Below are positions 1-8,662 of a DNA stretch of 64,000 nt, one piece after another. Source of the stretch: Clostridiales bacterium (lineage in GTDB: Bacteria > Bacillota > Clostridia > Christensenellales > Aristaeellaceae). The stretch lies in contig JAFGGL010000069.1 in NCBI GenBank assembly GCA_016930575.1, forward strand, positions 1-64,000, in the 5' to 3' direction. Under the pieces are notes generated by a model, which was not told where the DNA came from, did no database searches, and saw nothing but the letters and a program-made list of their open reading frames with translations. A program made the position numbers and the translations under genes. The stretch's first letter is position 1. Each line of letters opens with the position of its first letter.

Positions 1-1
1 C

Positions 2-766
2 TCCCCGGATACCGGACCCGGTTCCATGGATACAATGGGGGTTGAGGACGCACGCATCACCTATATCGACGGCCGGTTCATCCTTTGGTACTGCGGCTAC
101 GACGGCGAGAAGGGCCTGCCCTGCTGCGCCGTAAGCAGGGATTTGATTCATTGGGAGAAGCATACGCCGATCGCCGGGGAAGTGGGCCGGCACGAGAACA
201 AGGACCACGTCGTTTTCCCGGAACCGTTCCATGGGAGATGGTGGATGCTGCACAGGCCCTGGCACTGGGAAGTCGGCGACAACAGCAACTATGTGATACG
301 GCTTGCTAGCGCGCCCGCGCCTTTGGGCCCCTGGACGGACGAGGGGGAGCTGCTGCGCGGCCTGCCCGCCCCCGAAAAGAAGCACTCCTGGGTGGGCGGC
401 GGAGCCCCGCCGCTGAAGATCGGCGACGGCAGGTATTTGGAGCTGTACCATAACGGCTGCTTTTATCATGACGATTTCCGCCGCTATGAAGCCTGCGCAA
501 TGATGATCGATCTGAACCAATACCGCAAGGGCGACCTGAGCAACATGGTATCCTGCCGGATGGAACCCTTTCTGGCGCCCGAAACCGAGGAAGAACACAA
601 CGAAGACTGGCGAATCGATATCGTTTTTCCGATGAGCGCTCATGTGTATAAAGGAGACCTGTATTTCCTCTACGGAGCGGGGGACAGGGCCACCTGCGCC
701 GCAAAGGCGGATTTCGCGGAAGTGCTGCGCACTCTCGAGGCGATCGGCGCGAAGAAAGAACCGTGA
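2..766 (+). CDS. GH130-family beta-mannoside phosphorylase-like protein (5' partial)
   Basis: The reading frame is open to the left edge, so the true start lies outside the window; the first internal ATG is at 26. The visible part opens with GVEDARITYIDGRF, the GH130 pattern in which an E-D-x-R strand lines the substrate pocket of a five-bladed propeller. It ends with VFPMSAHVYKGDLYFLYGAG, which matches the family's closing blade. GH130 enzymes phosphorolyse beta-mannosides to mannose 1-phosphate, and some members are hydrolases. No signal peptide can be judged because the N-terminus is missing. It lies 259 bp upstream of a sugar-binding-protein gene, and a DUF1861/GT108-like protein sits at the far end of the same locus, so beta-mannoside use is a reasonable inference. 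A GH43-like propeller enzyme is the main alternative. Confidence 0.75.
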   Translation, partial: SPDTGPGSMDTMGVEDARITYIDGRFILWYCGYDGEKGLPCCAVSRDLIHWEKHTPIAGEVGRHENKDHVVFPEPFHGRWWMLHRPWHWEVGDNSNYVIRLASAPAPLGPWTDEGELLRGLPAPEKKHSWVGGGAPPLKIGDGRYLELYHNGCFYHDDFRRYEACAMMIDLNQYRKGDLSNMVSCRMEPFLAPETEEEHNEDWRIDIVFPMSAHVYKGDLYFLYGAGDRATCAAKADFAEVLRTLEAIGAKKEP

Positions 767-882
767 AATAACAGATAGTGCGCAACGGCAATATATTAAT
801 TAACTAAAAGTTATTATTGTATTGCAGTAAATTAAGAAAGGAGGGGTGAAAAATAAATAATCGTGGAAATTCCAAAAAACTA

Positions 883-912
883 TTGACATTCTGATAGTAT
901 AAATGGTAAGAT
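883..912 (+). promoter_or_regulatory. Promoter of the first solute-binding protein gene
   Basis: A TTGACA -35 box (883-888) and a TAAGAT -10 box (907-912) are separated by 18 bp, about 110 bp upstream of the start at 1026. The palindrome at 903-920 overlaps the -10, as expected for a repressed promoter. TAACTAA-type boxes lie on either side (797-803 and 962-968). Confidence 0.7.
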
Positions 913-920
913 ATTACCAT
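903..920. promoter_or_regulatory. Palindromic operator candidate over the -10 box
   Basis: ATGGTAA-GATA-TTACCAT is a perfect inverted repeat with 7-bp arms and a 4-bp centre. It covers the -10 element of the promoter at 883-912. Size and symmetry suit a LacI-family repressor, and the LacI-type gene at 15838-16875 ends the same locus, but the assignment is inference. Confidence 0.55.
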
Positions 921-1025
921 AAATCAGGCTGATGGCGGCAGTAACCGAACTTAAAGAAAGTTAACTAAAAAAGATAAGGTTAGTTGCCGTAAACAGCTTA
1001 GAAGACATTATTGGAGGAGAAAGCG

Positions 1026-2411
1026 ATGAAAAAAAACAGGATTGTTGCTGTAGTACTGGCTCTGACCCTCTTGCTGGTCGCCAATGCGGTACCCGCATTC
1101 GCGCTCACTTCGGAGACGGCGGGCGAACTGACCATCTGGGTCCGCACCGAAGCATCCGGATTGGTCTCAACGTTTGGCATCTGGGGCAACGAACCCGGAG
1201 ATGCGTACTACGACTATCTTAAGGAAGAGTTTCCCAATGTGAAGTTCAACTTCGTCATCAACAAGGGTTGGGAAGAACTGCCCGCAGCCGCGGCGGCAGG
1301 CGAAGCCCCGGACATCTTCTTCTGGGAGGGCGATCCGCAGCAAGTCATTTCTGAAATGACTGCGCAGGGCTTGTGCGAAGACTTGAACCCTCTTATCGCC
1401 GCTGACGATACCTTCGTGAACAACTTCGTTCCCGCGCTGTTAACATCCCACACGGTTGACGGCGGTTTGTACGGCCTGCCCTTCGACGTGATGCCGTACG
1501 GTATTTTTGTGAATTATGATGTGCTGGACAAAGCAAACGTACCGTATCCCGAACTGAACTGGACGCTGGACGAATTCACAGAGATGTGCAAAGCCGTGAC
1601 CAACAAGTCCGACCCCTATAACACCACCATCGCGATCGCGCGCAACATCGACGAGGAAGACTATAACCGCTTCATCAACATGTTCCTGGCAGCCTACGGC
1701 GTAACCGGATACGGCGAGAAGGACGGCGTGAAGTACTCCAACCTTTCCGAGAATCCCGACGCCATTACCGCTTTGGAGAAATATCTCGAACTGCGTGCCA
1801 ACAACTACGCCTATACGCTTTCCGCCGAAGAGCGCAGCGTGATGGGCCTGGACAACAGCATTTGGGATATCGACTGGGAAGCCAGCATCGCGGCGACCTT
1901 CCCCGGCGTTTCCAGTTGGGCGTTCCTCACGGATGAGAACGGCGATCCCCGGTTTACCCAGGTATTCTATCCCGCCTTCACCGGCCCCAAGGGCGGCGGC
2001 GCGGTCCTGAATACGATCAGCTATTCGATCTATGCGGGCAGCGAGAACAAGGACCTGGCCTGGGAGTACCTCAGCGCCCTGACCAGCGAAGCGTTCCGCA
2101 ACAACGCGCATTGCAAGGACGTCAACGATCCTGAAACGACGATCCACGTGTTCGTATACGACGAGAACACCGCCAGCTTCACCTTCGGCCTGCCGCCCTT
2201 CACCACCGAATACACGCTCAACGAAGATTTCGCCAAGCTGTATGACGGCCTCTATGCCGCTATGCTGTCTCCCGTGACCATTTATGTGGACGCGGAGCAC
2301 CTGGTTATTGCGACCCAGAAGGTTGCCAGGGGCGAGATGCAGCTGGTTGACGCGCTGAAAGAATACGACGACTTCGTAAACGCCAACAACCTGGTCGTCT
2401 ATCCCGACTAA
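1026..2411 (+). CDS. ABC sugar transporter solute-binding protein (family 1)
   Basis: A 461-residue extracytoplasmic binding protein. ATG 1026 is chosen over an in-frame start at 1011 because GGAGGAG lies just upstream and the protein then begins with MKKN. A signal peptide (residues 1 to about 25, ending AVPAFA) carries no lipobox cysteine, which is unusual for a Gram-positive binding protein. The mature part starts ELTIWVRTEAS and shows the family-1 layout: GEAPDIFFWEG, then a YGLPFDVMPYGIFVNYDVL strand, then a C-terminal lobe with WEYLSALTSEAFR. It should deliver an oligosaccharide to one of the permease pairs downstream. A perfect stem-loop follows the stop codon, so its mRNA may be more abundant than that of the ATPase and permease genes. 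Confidence 0.9.
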   Translation: MKKNRIVAVVLALTLLLVANAVPAFALTSETAGELTIWVRTEASGLVSTFGIWGNEPGDAYYDYLKEEFPNVKFNFVINKGWEELPAAAAAGEAPDIFFWEGDPQQVISEMTAQGLCEDLNPLIAADDTFVNNFVPALLTSHTVDGGLYGLPFDVMPYGIFVNYDVLDKANVPYPELNWTLDEFTEMCKAVTNKSDPYNTTIAIARNIDEEDYNRFINMFLAAYGVTGYGEKDGVKYSNLSENPDAITALEKYLELRANNYAYTLSAEERSVMGLDNSIWDIDWEASIAATFPGVSSWAFLTDENGDPRFTQVFYPAFTGPKGGGAVLNTISYSIYAGSENKDLAWEYLSALTSEAFRNNAHCKDVNDPETTIHVFVYDENTASFTFGLPPFTTEYTLNEDFAKLYDGLYAAMLSPVTIYVDAEHLVIATQKVARGEMQLVDALKEYDDFVNANNLVVYPD

Positions 2412-2426
2412 GAAACCGGCCGTTTC

Positions 2427-2454
2427 AGGGAAGCTCCCGAAAGGGAGCTTCCCT
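2427..2454 (+). terminator. Stem-loop after the solute-binding protein gene
   Basis: AGGGAAGCTCCC (2427-2438) pairs perfectly with GGGAGCTTCCCT (2443-2454) around a GAAA tetraloop, 15 bp after the stop codon. No U-tract follows, so it more likely protects or attenuates the transcript than terminates it outright. Confidence 0.6.
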
Positions 2455-2555
2455 TCGGTCATTATGTCTGCCTGTTACAGGGATGAGGCGGTTCTGCGTT
2501 AATCGCTTTATTGTATTCAAGCTTAATTCATTCGATATGATTCATGATATCCGGG

Positions 2556-2583
2556 AAGCTTCCCGCAGGGGAGCTTTTCTTCT
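2556..2583 (+). terminator. Second stem-loop with U-rich tail in the 2412-2833 gap
   Basis: AAGCTTCCC (2556-2564), loop GCA, and GGGGAGCTT (2568-2576) form a stem with one G-U pair, followed by TTCTTCT. Its arms resemble those of the hairpin at 2427-2454. The remainder of the 422-bp gap to the ATPase gene shows no convincing promoter or gene. Confidence 0.5.
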
Positions 2584-2833
2584 AATCAGCGCCCGGGATG
2601 GCGAAGGAAGATACCCGTAATTCCCGCGCGGACTTCCGGCGGATTCCCCCGTGCCGGATAAATAACCGAAACCAGGTAGGATTTTACGGTACGGCAGGGA
2701 ACACTACTCAACATAACGGTGCAATTCTGTTTTGCAGATACTGTTGAAGGAAACTCCCATCATTCCGTGAGGGCTTTCCTTTGTTTCAAAACGGATGCGG
2801 GCCCTGACGAGTCCGTGGCAAAGGATGATCGAA

Positions 2834-3967
2834 ATGGACAAAGTCTCCCTCCGGCACGTCTGGAAAATCTACCCCAACGCGAAGAACGTCGCCCCTGCGG
2901 TGCAGGACTTCAATCTGGATATTAGAGACGGCGAATTCATGGTGCTGGTCGGAGCTTCCGGCTGCGGAAAAACCACCACGCTGCGCATGATCGCCGGATT
3001 GGAGAGTATAACAAAAGGAGAGATCCTCATCGACGGCAAGGTCGTCAACGACCTGTCGCCCAGGCGGCGCAACATCGCCATGGTGTTCCAGAATTACGCG
3101 CTGTACCCCAATCTGACGCTACTTGAAAACATGGCGTTCGGGCTTCGTCTGCGCAAGATGGAAAAATATAAAATCAACGATATCGTAAGCGAACGGGCAA
3201 AAAAACTGGAAATCGACCACCTGATGGACCGGCTGCCCAAAGACGTTTCGGGCGGCCAGCGCCAGCGCGTTGCGCTGGGCAGGGCCATCGTGCGGGATCC
3301 GTCGGTATTCCTGATGGACGAACCGCTGTCCAACCTCGACGCGAAGATGCGCGTACAGATGCGCACGGAGATCACGCGGATCCACAGGGAACTGGGCGCG
3401 ACCACCGTGTATGTGACACACGACCAGACGGAAGCCATGACGATGGGCAACCGCATCGTGGTGATGAAAGCCGGGTTGATTCAGCAGGTGGGAACGCCGG
3501 AGGAAATATTCAACGAGCCGGCCAACCGCTATGTGGCGGGCTTCATCGGCACGCCTCCCATGAATTTTATAGGCGGACGCCTGATCCGTACGGACAAGGG
3601 CTTTGCGTTCAGCAACGCCTTTATGCTGATGTTGATTCCTGAAGAGAAACTGACCCCGACGCTGGTCAAATACGCAGATCACGACCTGATCGGCGCCATC
3701 CGTCCCGATTACATGACGGCGAAAGCCGTCAACGGGAAAGGCAAAAACATGGAAAACGGATTTTACGGGACGCTGGAATTATCGGAACTGGTGGGCGCGG
3801 ACAGGTATCTGCATGTGCGGTACAACCAGCAGAACAGAAGCGAAGCGCCCGTGGTCATCCGCGCTTCCATCCATGACCGCTACGACGAGGGTACGAGGCT
3901 GCTGGTACAGGCGGATATGAATATGCTGTTGTTCTTTGATATCAACTCCGGCAAAAGAATACTGTAA
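2834..3967 (+). CDS. MalK/MsmX/UgpC-type sugar ABC transporter ATPase
   Basis: A 377-residue ATPase that powers carbohydrate import. ATG 2834 follows AAAGGA with 8-bp spacing; an upstream in-frame ATG at 2795 has no ribosome site. Walker A is GASGCGKTT (residues 40-48), the Q-loop is in MVFQNYALYPN, the signature is VSGGQRQR, Walker B is VFLMDEPLSNLD, and the switch histidine is in YVTHDQTEAM. The C-terminal third is the OB-fold (TOBE) regulatory domain of the MalK group. It is the only sugar-type ABC ATPase in the window, yet three permease pairs are present (6820, 13059 and 19713). It probably serves several importers, as MsmX does in Bacillus; that sharing is inference. Confidence 0.93.
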   Translation: MDKVSLRHVWKIYPNAKNVAPAVQDFNLDIRDGEFMVLVGASGCGKTTTLRMIAGLESITKGEILIDGKVVNDLSPRRRNIAMVFQNYALYPNLTLLENMAFGLRLRKMEKYKINDIVSERAKKLEIDHLMDRLPKDVSGGQRQRVALGRAIVRDPSVFLMDEPLSNLDAKMRVQMRTEITRIHRELGATTVYVTHDQTEAMTMGNRIVVMKAGLIQQVGTPEEIFNEPANRYVAGFIGTPPMNFIGGRLIRTDKGFAFSNAFMLMLIPEEKLTPTLVKYADHDLIGAIRPDYMTAKAVNGKGKNMENGFYGTLELSELVGADRYLHVRYNQQNRSEAPVVIRASIHDRYDEGTRLLVQADMNMLLFFDINSGKRIL

Positions 3968-3978
3968 GGAGCGGGAAC

Positions 3979-6816
3979 ATGCGCAAGGGTTTATTTCCGG
4001 TGATGATCCTGACGGCGTTGTTCCTGTGCGGCTTCGCAGCTTCCGGCGAGGCGCTTTCCTATCAGGAGGTCATGGCCTTCCGGCAGGACGAAGCATATGC
4101 GACGCAAGATATCACCGTGCCGATCGCGGAGTATACCGTTCAGGGAACGACGATCGAAGAAACCCGGATCAACTGCGAGTTTGCCCTGCGCTGGGGAAAC
4201 GGAGAGGACGGCAGCGTTACGTTTTCCGTCGACGTGCCGGAAGCCGGTTTGTACCAAATCAGCGTACGCTACGCGCAGTTGGACGCCCACAGCGGGCAGA
4301 TAGAGCGCGGTCTGCTCATCAACGACGAAGCGCAGTTTGAAGAATGCGGGAACTTCCTGTTTGTGAAACGCTTTGCCGATACGCAGTATCCTTTTAGTAA
4401 AAACGAATACGGCAACGACGTCATGCCCTCACAAGAAGGTCTGTTCGGCTTTTCCGACGTCACGCTCCGGGACCGCTACGCGTTTTATGAAGAACCTCTC
4501 TTGTTTGCCTTCCGACGGGGCGTCAATACCCTGACGTTTACCGGCATCAAGGGCGGGCTGGCTTTGGCGGGGATCACGCTGAAGGCTCCCGCCGCCGCGC
4601 CTGCGTACGCGGAATACAGCGCCGATCGGAAACCAAGCGAAGACTCGTCCCTGATTACCGTCGAGGCGGAGCAAGTGTCCGAGCGTTCCAGCAAAAGCAT
4701 CAACCTTGCGACCGTGTCCGAGCCGGTGGTGACGCCGATCGAAGCGGGGCATAAGCTTTTGAATACCCTGGGGGGCGATAACTGGAGGACCGCAGGGGAT
4801 TATGCCCAATGGGAATTTACGGCCGGGGAAGCGGGCTGGTACCGCCTTGCGTTTCATTACAAACAAAGCTTCAACACCTCCATGACCTCCTTCCGCAGGG
4901 TGGAGATCGACGGCGAACTGCCGTTTCAAGAATTAAACTGCGCGGCGTTTCCTTTCGGGGCTTCATGGCAGCAGAAAGTCCTGGGGGACGGCGAGCCGTA
5001 CCTGATCTATCTCACCGCCGGCGTGCATACGCTGCGGCTGACCAGCGTGAACGCGCCCTACCGTGAGGTGTTTGCGCGCCTGTCGGCCGTCGTCGGCGAC
5101 CTGAAGGCGCTGGATCTGTCCGTCAAGGAGATCATCGGCACGGACAGCGACATCTACCGCATCTGGAAACTGGAGAAATATATCCCGACCATTGCCGGAG
5201 ATCTCGCGGGCATGACGGAAGAGATGAAAGCGATCCTTGCCGACATGGGCGGTATTCTGGGCGGAACCGGGGAACTCGGCAGCCTGACGGCCGCCGTGAA
5301 CGACCTGAACAATCTGGCTGAAAACCATAACAACATCGCCAAAAACACGGACGCCCTGAGCGATATCTATACCGTATTCGCGGATCTCATGGACAGCGTA
5401 TGCTCGCAGCCTCTGCTTCTGGACAAGATGGTTTTCGTACCGGAGCACACCGATATCCCCAATCCCGGCATCGGGTTTTTTGCCCGGACCGGGTTCTGGC
5501 TTGAAAACTTCTTCAGCTCTTTCTTCAACGCCGGAGAAACCCTTTCCGTACAGGAGGACGAGGAGGCCGTGACCGTATGGGTCCAGCGCAGCCGGGACTA
5601 TGTGGATATGATGCAGCTGTTGGCCGACCAGCTGTATACGCCTGAGACGGGAATCAAGGTGAAGGTAAGCTATTGCCCGGCGGGCTCCCAGGTGCTGGTG
5701 CTCGCCAACGCGTCGGGGGAACAGCCGGACGTCGTCACAGGGGTGGATATCACGCTTCCTTTTGAGTTCGGCATCCGCAATTCGCTCGTCGATCTCAGCA
5801 GGCTGGAAGGGTTTAGCGAGCTGGTTTCCCACGTTCCGCAGGGATCCAGGATTCCGTACTACTTCAGCGGCGCGGAGTACGCGATCGCCGAAGAAGTCAA
5901 GGTCAAGGTGATGTTTTACCGCACCGACGTTCTGGCTAAGCTGGGGATCAAGCTGCCCACGACCTGGGACGAGGCCATGCAGGCGCTGAGCACACTGCTG
6001 CAGAGCAATTACGCGATTTTCTATCCCTACGGGGATTATCTGACGTTTTTCTTCCAAAACGGCGTGGAGGTCTACACCCCGGACGGTACGGACCTGGCGT
6101 TTACCAACGAAACGGGCTTCGCGGCCTTCAAGCAGTGGACCGACCTCTATCTCAAATACGGGCTGCAGGCGGAGATGGCGAGCTTTTATCAGCATTTCCG
6201 CACGGGCGACGTTCCGCTCGGGCTGGCCGATATCGACCAGTACATCCAGTTTGATATGGCCGCGCCCGATATCTCGGGCCAATGGGCGATCGCGATGGTG
6301 CCCGGCACCTATGACGCGGACGGTGTGCTGAAGCGCTGGCAGGCTGGCACGCAGACGGGCGCGGTGATATTCAAGACCACGGAGGAACGCGAGGACAGGG
6401 CCTGGGATTTCCTGAAATGGTGGCTGTCCACCGATACGCAGATCCTGTTCGCCGACGATATGGAGAGCTACTACGGCGAGGAATTCCGCTGGTTCTCCGC
6501 CAATCTGGACGTGATCGAAACCCAGGCCTGGCCGGAGGACGCCAGGGATGTGCTGCTTGAGCAGATGTCCTGGTACAAGCAGCTTCCCATGGTGCCGGGC
6601 GGTTCCTACATGACCTCCCGCGAACTTTGGAACGCCTGGACGCGCATCGTGATCGACAAGGAGAACTACCGCGCCGAGATCGAGGAAGCGGTGGAGGATA
6701 TCACGCTGGAGCTGTCCATCAAGCAGCGGGAGATGGGCTATATCGACGAAAACGGCAACGTGCTGATACCGATGGACTGGATGGATATCGGCAGTCCCGC
6801 GACGGAGGGAGAGTAG
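3979..6816 (+). CDS. Giant binding protein: carbohydrate-binding-like domains fused to a solute-binding domain
   Basis: A 945-residue secreted protein, roughly twice the normal size for a sugar-binding protein. It starts at ATG 3979 behind TAAGGAG and has a signal peptide without a good lipobox (LFLC is not canonical). Residues about 40-200 and 215-370 look like two CBM6/35-type beta-sandwiches, for example AGLYQISVRYAQLD and AGWYRLAFHYKQSFN. A helical linker follows (about 375-470). From about residue 525 there is a family-1 solute-binding fold (VTVWVQRSRDYVDMMQLLAD, EQPDVVTGVDI, VMFYRTDVLAKLGIKLPTTWDE). It overlaps no neighbour but sits 11 bp after the ATPase gene. It may bind a polymer before transfer of shorter sugars to the permeases at 6820 and 7763. 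Confidence 0.85.
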   Translation: MRKGLFPVMILTALFLCGFAASGEALSYQEVMAFRQDEAYATQDITVPIAEYTVQGTTIEETRINCEFALRWGNGEDGSVTFSVDVPEAGLYQISVRYAQLDAHSGQIERGLLINDEAQFEECGNFLFVKRFADTQYPFSKNEYGNDVMPSQEGLFGFSDVTLRDRYAFYEEPLLFAFRRGVNTLTFTGIKGGLALAGITLKAPAAAPAYAEYSADRKPSEDSSLITVEAEQVSERSSKSINLATVSEPVVTPIEAGHKLLNTLGGDNWRTAGDYAQWEFTAGEAGWYRLAFHYKQSFNTSMTSFRRVEIDGELPFQELNCAAFPFGASWQQKVLGDGEPYLIYLTAGVHTLRLTSVNAPYREVFARLSAVVGDLKALDLSVKEIIGTDSDIYRIWKLEKYIPTIAGDLAGMTEEMKAILADMGGILGGTGELGSLTAAVNDLNNLAENHNNIAKNTDALSDIYTVFADLMDSVCSQPLLLDKMVFVPEHTDIPNPGIGFFARTGFWLENFFSSFFNAGETLSVQEDEEAVTVWVQRSRDYVDMMQLLADQLYTPETGIKVKVSYCPAGSQVLVLANASGEQPDVVTGVDITLPFEFGIRNSLVDLSRLEGFSELVSHVPQGSRIPYYFSGAEYAIAEEVKVKVMFYRTDVLAKLGIKLPTTWDEAMQALSTLLQSNYAIFYPYGDYLTFFFQNGVEVYTPDGTDLAFTNETGFAAFKQWTDLYLKYGLQAEMASFYQHFRTGDVPLGLADIDQYIQFDMAAPDISGQWAIAMVPGTYDADGVLKRWQAGTQTGAVIFKTTEEREDRAWDFLKWWLSTDTQILFADDMESYYGEEFRWFSANLDVIETQAWPEDARDVLLEQMSWYKQLPMVPGGSYMTSRELWNAWTRIVIDKENYRAEIEEAVEDITLELSIKQREMGYIDENGNVLIPMDWMDIGSPATEGE

Positions 6817-6819
6817 CGC

Positions 6820-7761
6820 ATGGAGCGATCGGTGAAAAGACCGCGGGGAAAGGCGAGGAATACGCTCAGGGAGATGCGCGCCAACTATGTGGCGTACCTG
6901 TTCATCGCTCCCTTTATGATCTGCTTTGCGATCTTTGTTCTGGGGCCCGTGGTGTCCGCCACGCTGCTGGCCTTCACGTCCTACGATTCGGTCCAGGCGC
7001 CGCAGTTTATCGGGTTTGGGAATTTCGTCAAGATGCTCACGCAGGACGTGGTGCTGATGAAATACGTCATTCCCAACACCATCGTGTTCGCCGTTGTGGT
7101 CGGGCCGATCGGCTATACGCTGCAATTCCTGCTGGCATGGCTGATCACCCAGGTGCCCAGGCATGCGAAAAAAGGATATATCATGGCGATCTATACGCCC
7201 TCCATCGCGGGCGGCGTGCTGATATCGGTGGTCTGGGCGGTGTTTTTCAGCAGCGACAGACTGGGCTATCTCAACGATCTGCTCCTCAATCTGGGCTTTA
7301 TTCAGACGGCGCAGGCCTGGACGCAGGACAAGGCCTATCTGCTGCTGATCATGATTCTGGTGACCTTATGGGGAAGTATGGGCGTGGGCTTCCTGTCGCT
7401 GTTCGCCGGCATGCAGAACGTGGACCGCCAGCTGTACGAAGCGGGAAAGATCGACGGCGTCAACAGCTCGCTGAAGGAATTGTTCTACATCACGATCCCC
7501 TCCATGAAGCCGCAGATGCTCTTTTCCGCGGTCATGGCGATCGTCGGCGCCCTGAAGGCCGGCTCCATCGGCGTACAGCTGTCGGGGAAGAACCCGACCC
7601 CGGATTACGCCGGACAACTGATACAGACGCACATCGAAGATTACGGGTTTGCCCGTTTTGAACTGGGATACGCTACGGCGCTGTCCTTTGCGCTGATGCT
7701 GGCCATCTTCATCCTGACCCGGATATGCTTCCGGTTCCTGGGTACGAAGGAGGATGAGTAG
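6820..7761 (+). CDS. Sugar ABC transporter permease, MalF type (first pair)
   Basis: A 313-residue inner-membrane permease with about six hydrophobic segments, the first at LFIAPFMICFAIFVLGPVV. The EAA loop that contacts the ATPase is YEAGKIDGVNSSLKELFYITIPSM. It begins 3 bp after the preceding stop codon, with GGAGGGAG as the ribosome site, so it is co-transcribed with the giant binding protein. Partner of the permease at 7763. Confidence 0.92.
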   Translation: MERSVKRPRGKARNTLREMRANYVAYLFIAPFMICFAIFVLGPVVSATLLAFTSYDSVQAPQFIGFGNFVKMLTQDVVLMKYVIPNTIVFAVVVGPIGYTLQFLLAWLITQVPRHAKKGYIMAIYTPSIAGGVLISVVWAVFFSSDRLGYLNDLLLNLGFIQTAQAWTQDKAYLLLIMILVTLWGSMGVGFLSLFAGMQNVDRQLYEAGKIDGVNSSLKELFYITIPSMKPQMLFSAVMAIVGALKAGSIGVQLSGKNPTPDYAGQLIQTHIEDYGFARFELGYATALSFALMLAIFILTRICFRFLGTKEDE

Positions 7762-7762
7762 G

Positions 7763-8662
7763 ATGGCTGAGAAGAAGCGCAGACGGATCACGGTCAGATA
7801 CGCGCTGCACAGGCTCAGGCATATCAAGGCAAGCACCGTCGTCATCCTGCTGCTCCTGACCATCGTGGCGGCCGTATCCATCCTTCCGATCATCTATATC
7901 ATCAGTAACGCGTTCAAACCCCTGTCGGAGCTTTTCCTGTATCCGCCCCGCCTGTTCGTCCGCAGCCCGACGCTGCAGAATTTCTACGAATTCTTCTACT
8001 CTACGGACGTGTCGGCGATTCCGCTGTCGCGGTACATTTTCAACAGCCTGTTCGTGATGATCGTCACCGTGGCGATGACGCTGATCTTCAGTTCCGCCTG
8101 CGCTTACGCGTTTTCAAAGATGCGTTTTCCGGGGCGCAAGTGGATGTTTGACATGATCATCATCGCGCTGATGTTCACGCCCGAAGCGGTGGTCATCACA
8201 CGATACCTCATCGTAAGCAACCTGCATATGATCAACACCTATTTCGCGCATATCCTGCCGCATCTGGCGCTGCCGATCGGCGTGTTTCTGATGAAGCAGT
8301 TTATCGACCAGGTGCCCGATTCCCTGTGCGAGGCGGCAAAGATCGACGGCGCCAACGAGGTGCGGATCCTGCTCAACATCATCATCCCGACCGTTCTGCC
8401 GGCAGTCGGCGCGGTAATGATCATCGCCTTTCAGAACGTCTGGAGCGACATCACCACGTCCACCTTCTATATGGTGGACGAGAGCATGAAGACGCTGCCG
8501 TATTTCGTCAGCACCCTGTCAAACGCGCTGGCCGTGGCGTCGGTGGCGCGCAAGGGGGCGGTGGCGGCCGCGGGCTTGCTGCTGTTCCTGCCCAACTTCC
8601 TGATCTTTGCCATGCTGCAGAAATCCATGATCGAAACCATGGTTACCTCAGGCATCAAATGA
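7763..8662 (+). CDS. Sugar ABC transporter permease, MalG type (first pair)
   Basis: A 299-residue permease with six predicted membrane spans and the EAA loop CEAAKIDGANEVRILLNIIIP. ATG 7763 is preferred: AAGGAGG sits 9 bp upstream, whereas the earlier ATG at 7754 directly abuts that site. The gene straddles the stop codon of the upstream permease. The C-terminus ends MVTSGIK, as is usual for this family. It completes the first transmembrane pair of the operon. Confidence 0.92.
   Translation: MAEKKRRRITVRYALHRLRHIKASTVVILLLLTIVAAVSILPIIYIISNAFKPLSELFLYPPRLFVRSPTLQNFYEFFYSTDVSAIPLSRYIFNSLFVMIVTVAMTLIFSSACAYAFSKMRFPGRKWMFDMIIIALMFTPEAVVITRYLIVSNLHMINTYFAHILPHLALPIGVFLMKQFIDQVPDSLCEAAKIDGANEVRILLNIIIPTVLPAVGAVMIIAFQNVWSDITTSTFYMVDESMKTLPYFVSTLSNALAVASVARKGAVAAAGLLLFLPNFLIFAMLQKSMIETMVTSGIK

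Noticed and set aside
2521-2545. Promoter for the ATPase operon around TATGAT at 2535-2540
   Set aside because: The nearest -35-like hexamers give spacings of 14 or 19 bp, and the hairpin at 2556 would lie just downstream. Support is too weak to list.
4963-7164. 733-codon open frame on the minus strand opposite the giant binding protein gene
   Set aside because: It mirrors a strongly supported plus-strand gene with domains, signal peptide and ribosome site. Long antisense frames are common in GC-rich coding DNA, and its protein is rich in His, Arg and Gln with no family resemblance.
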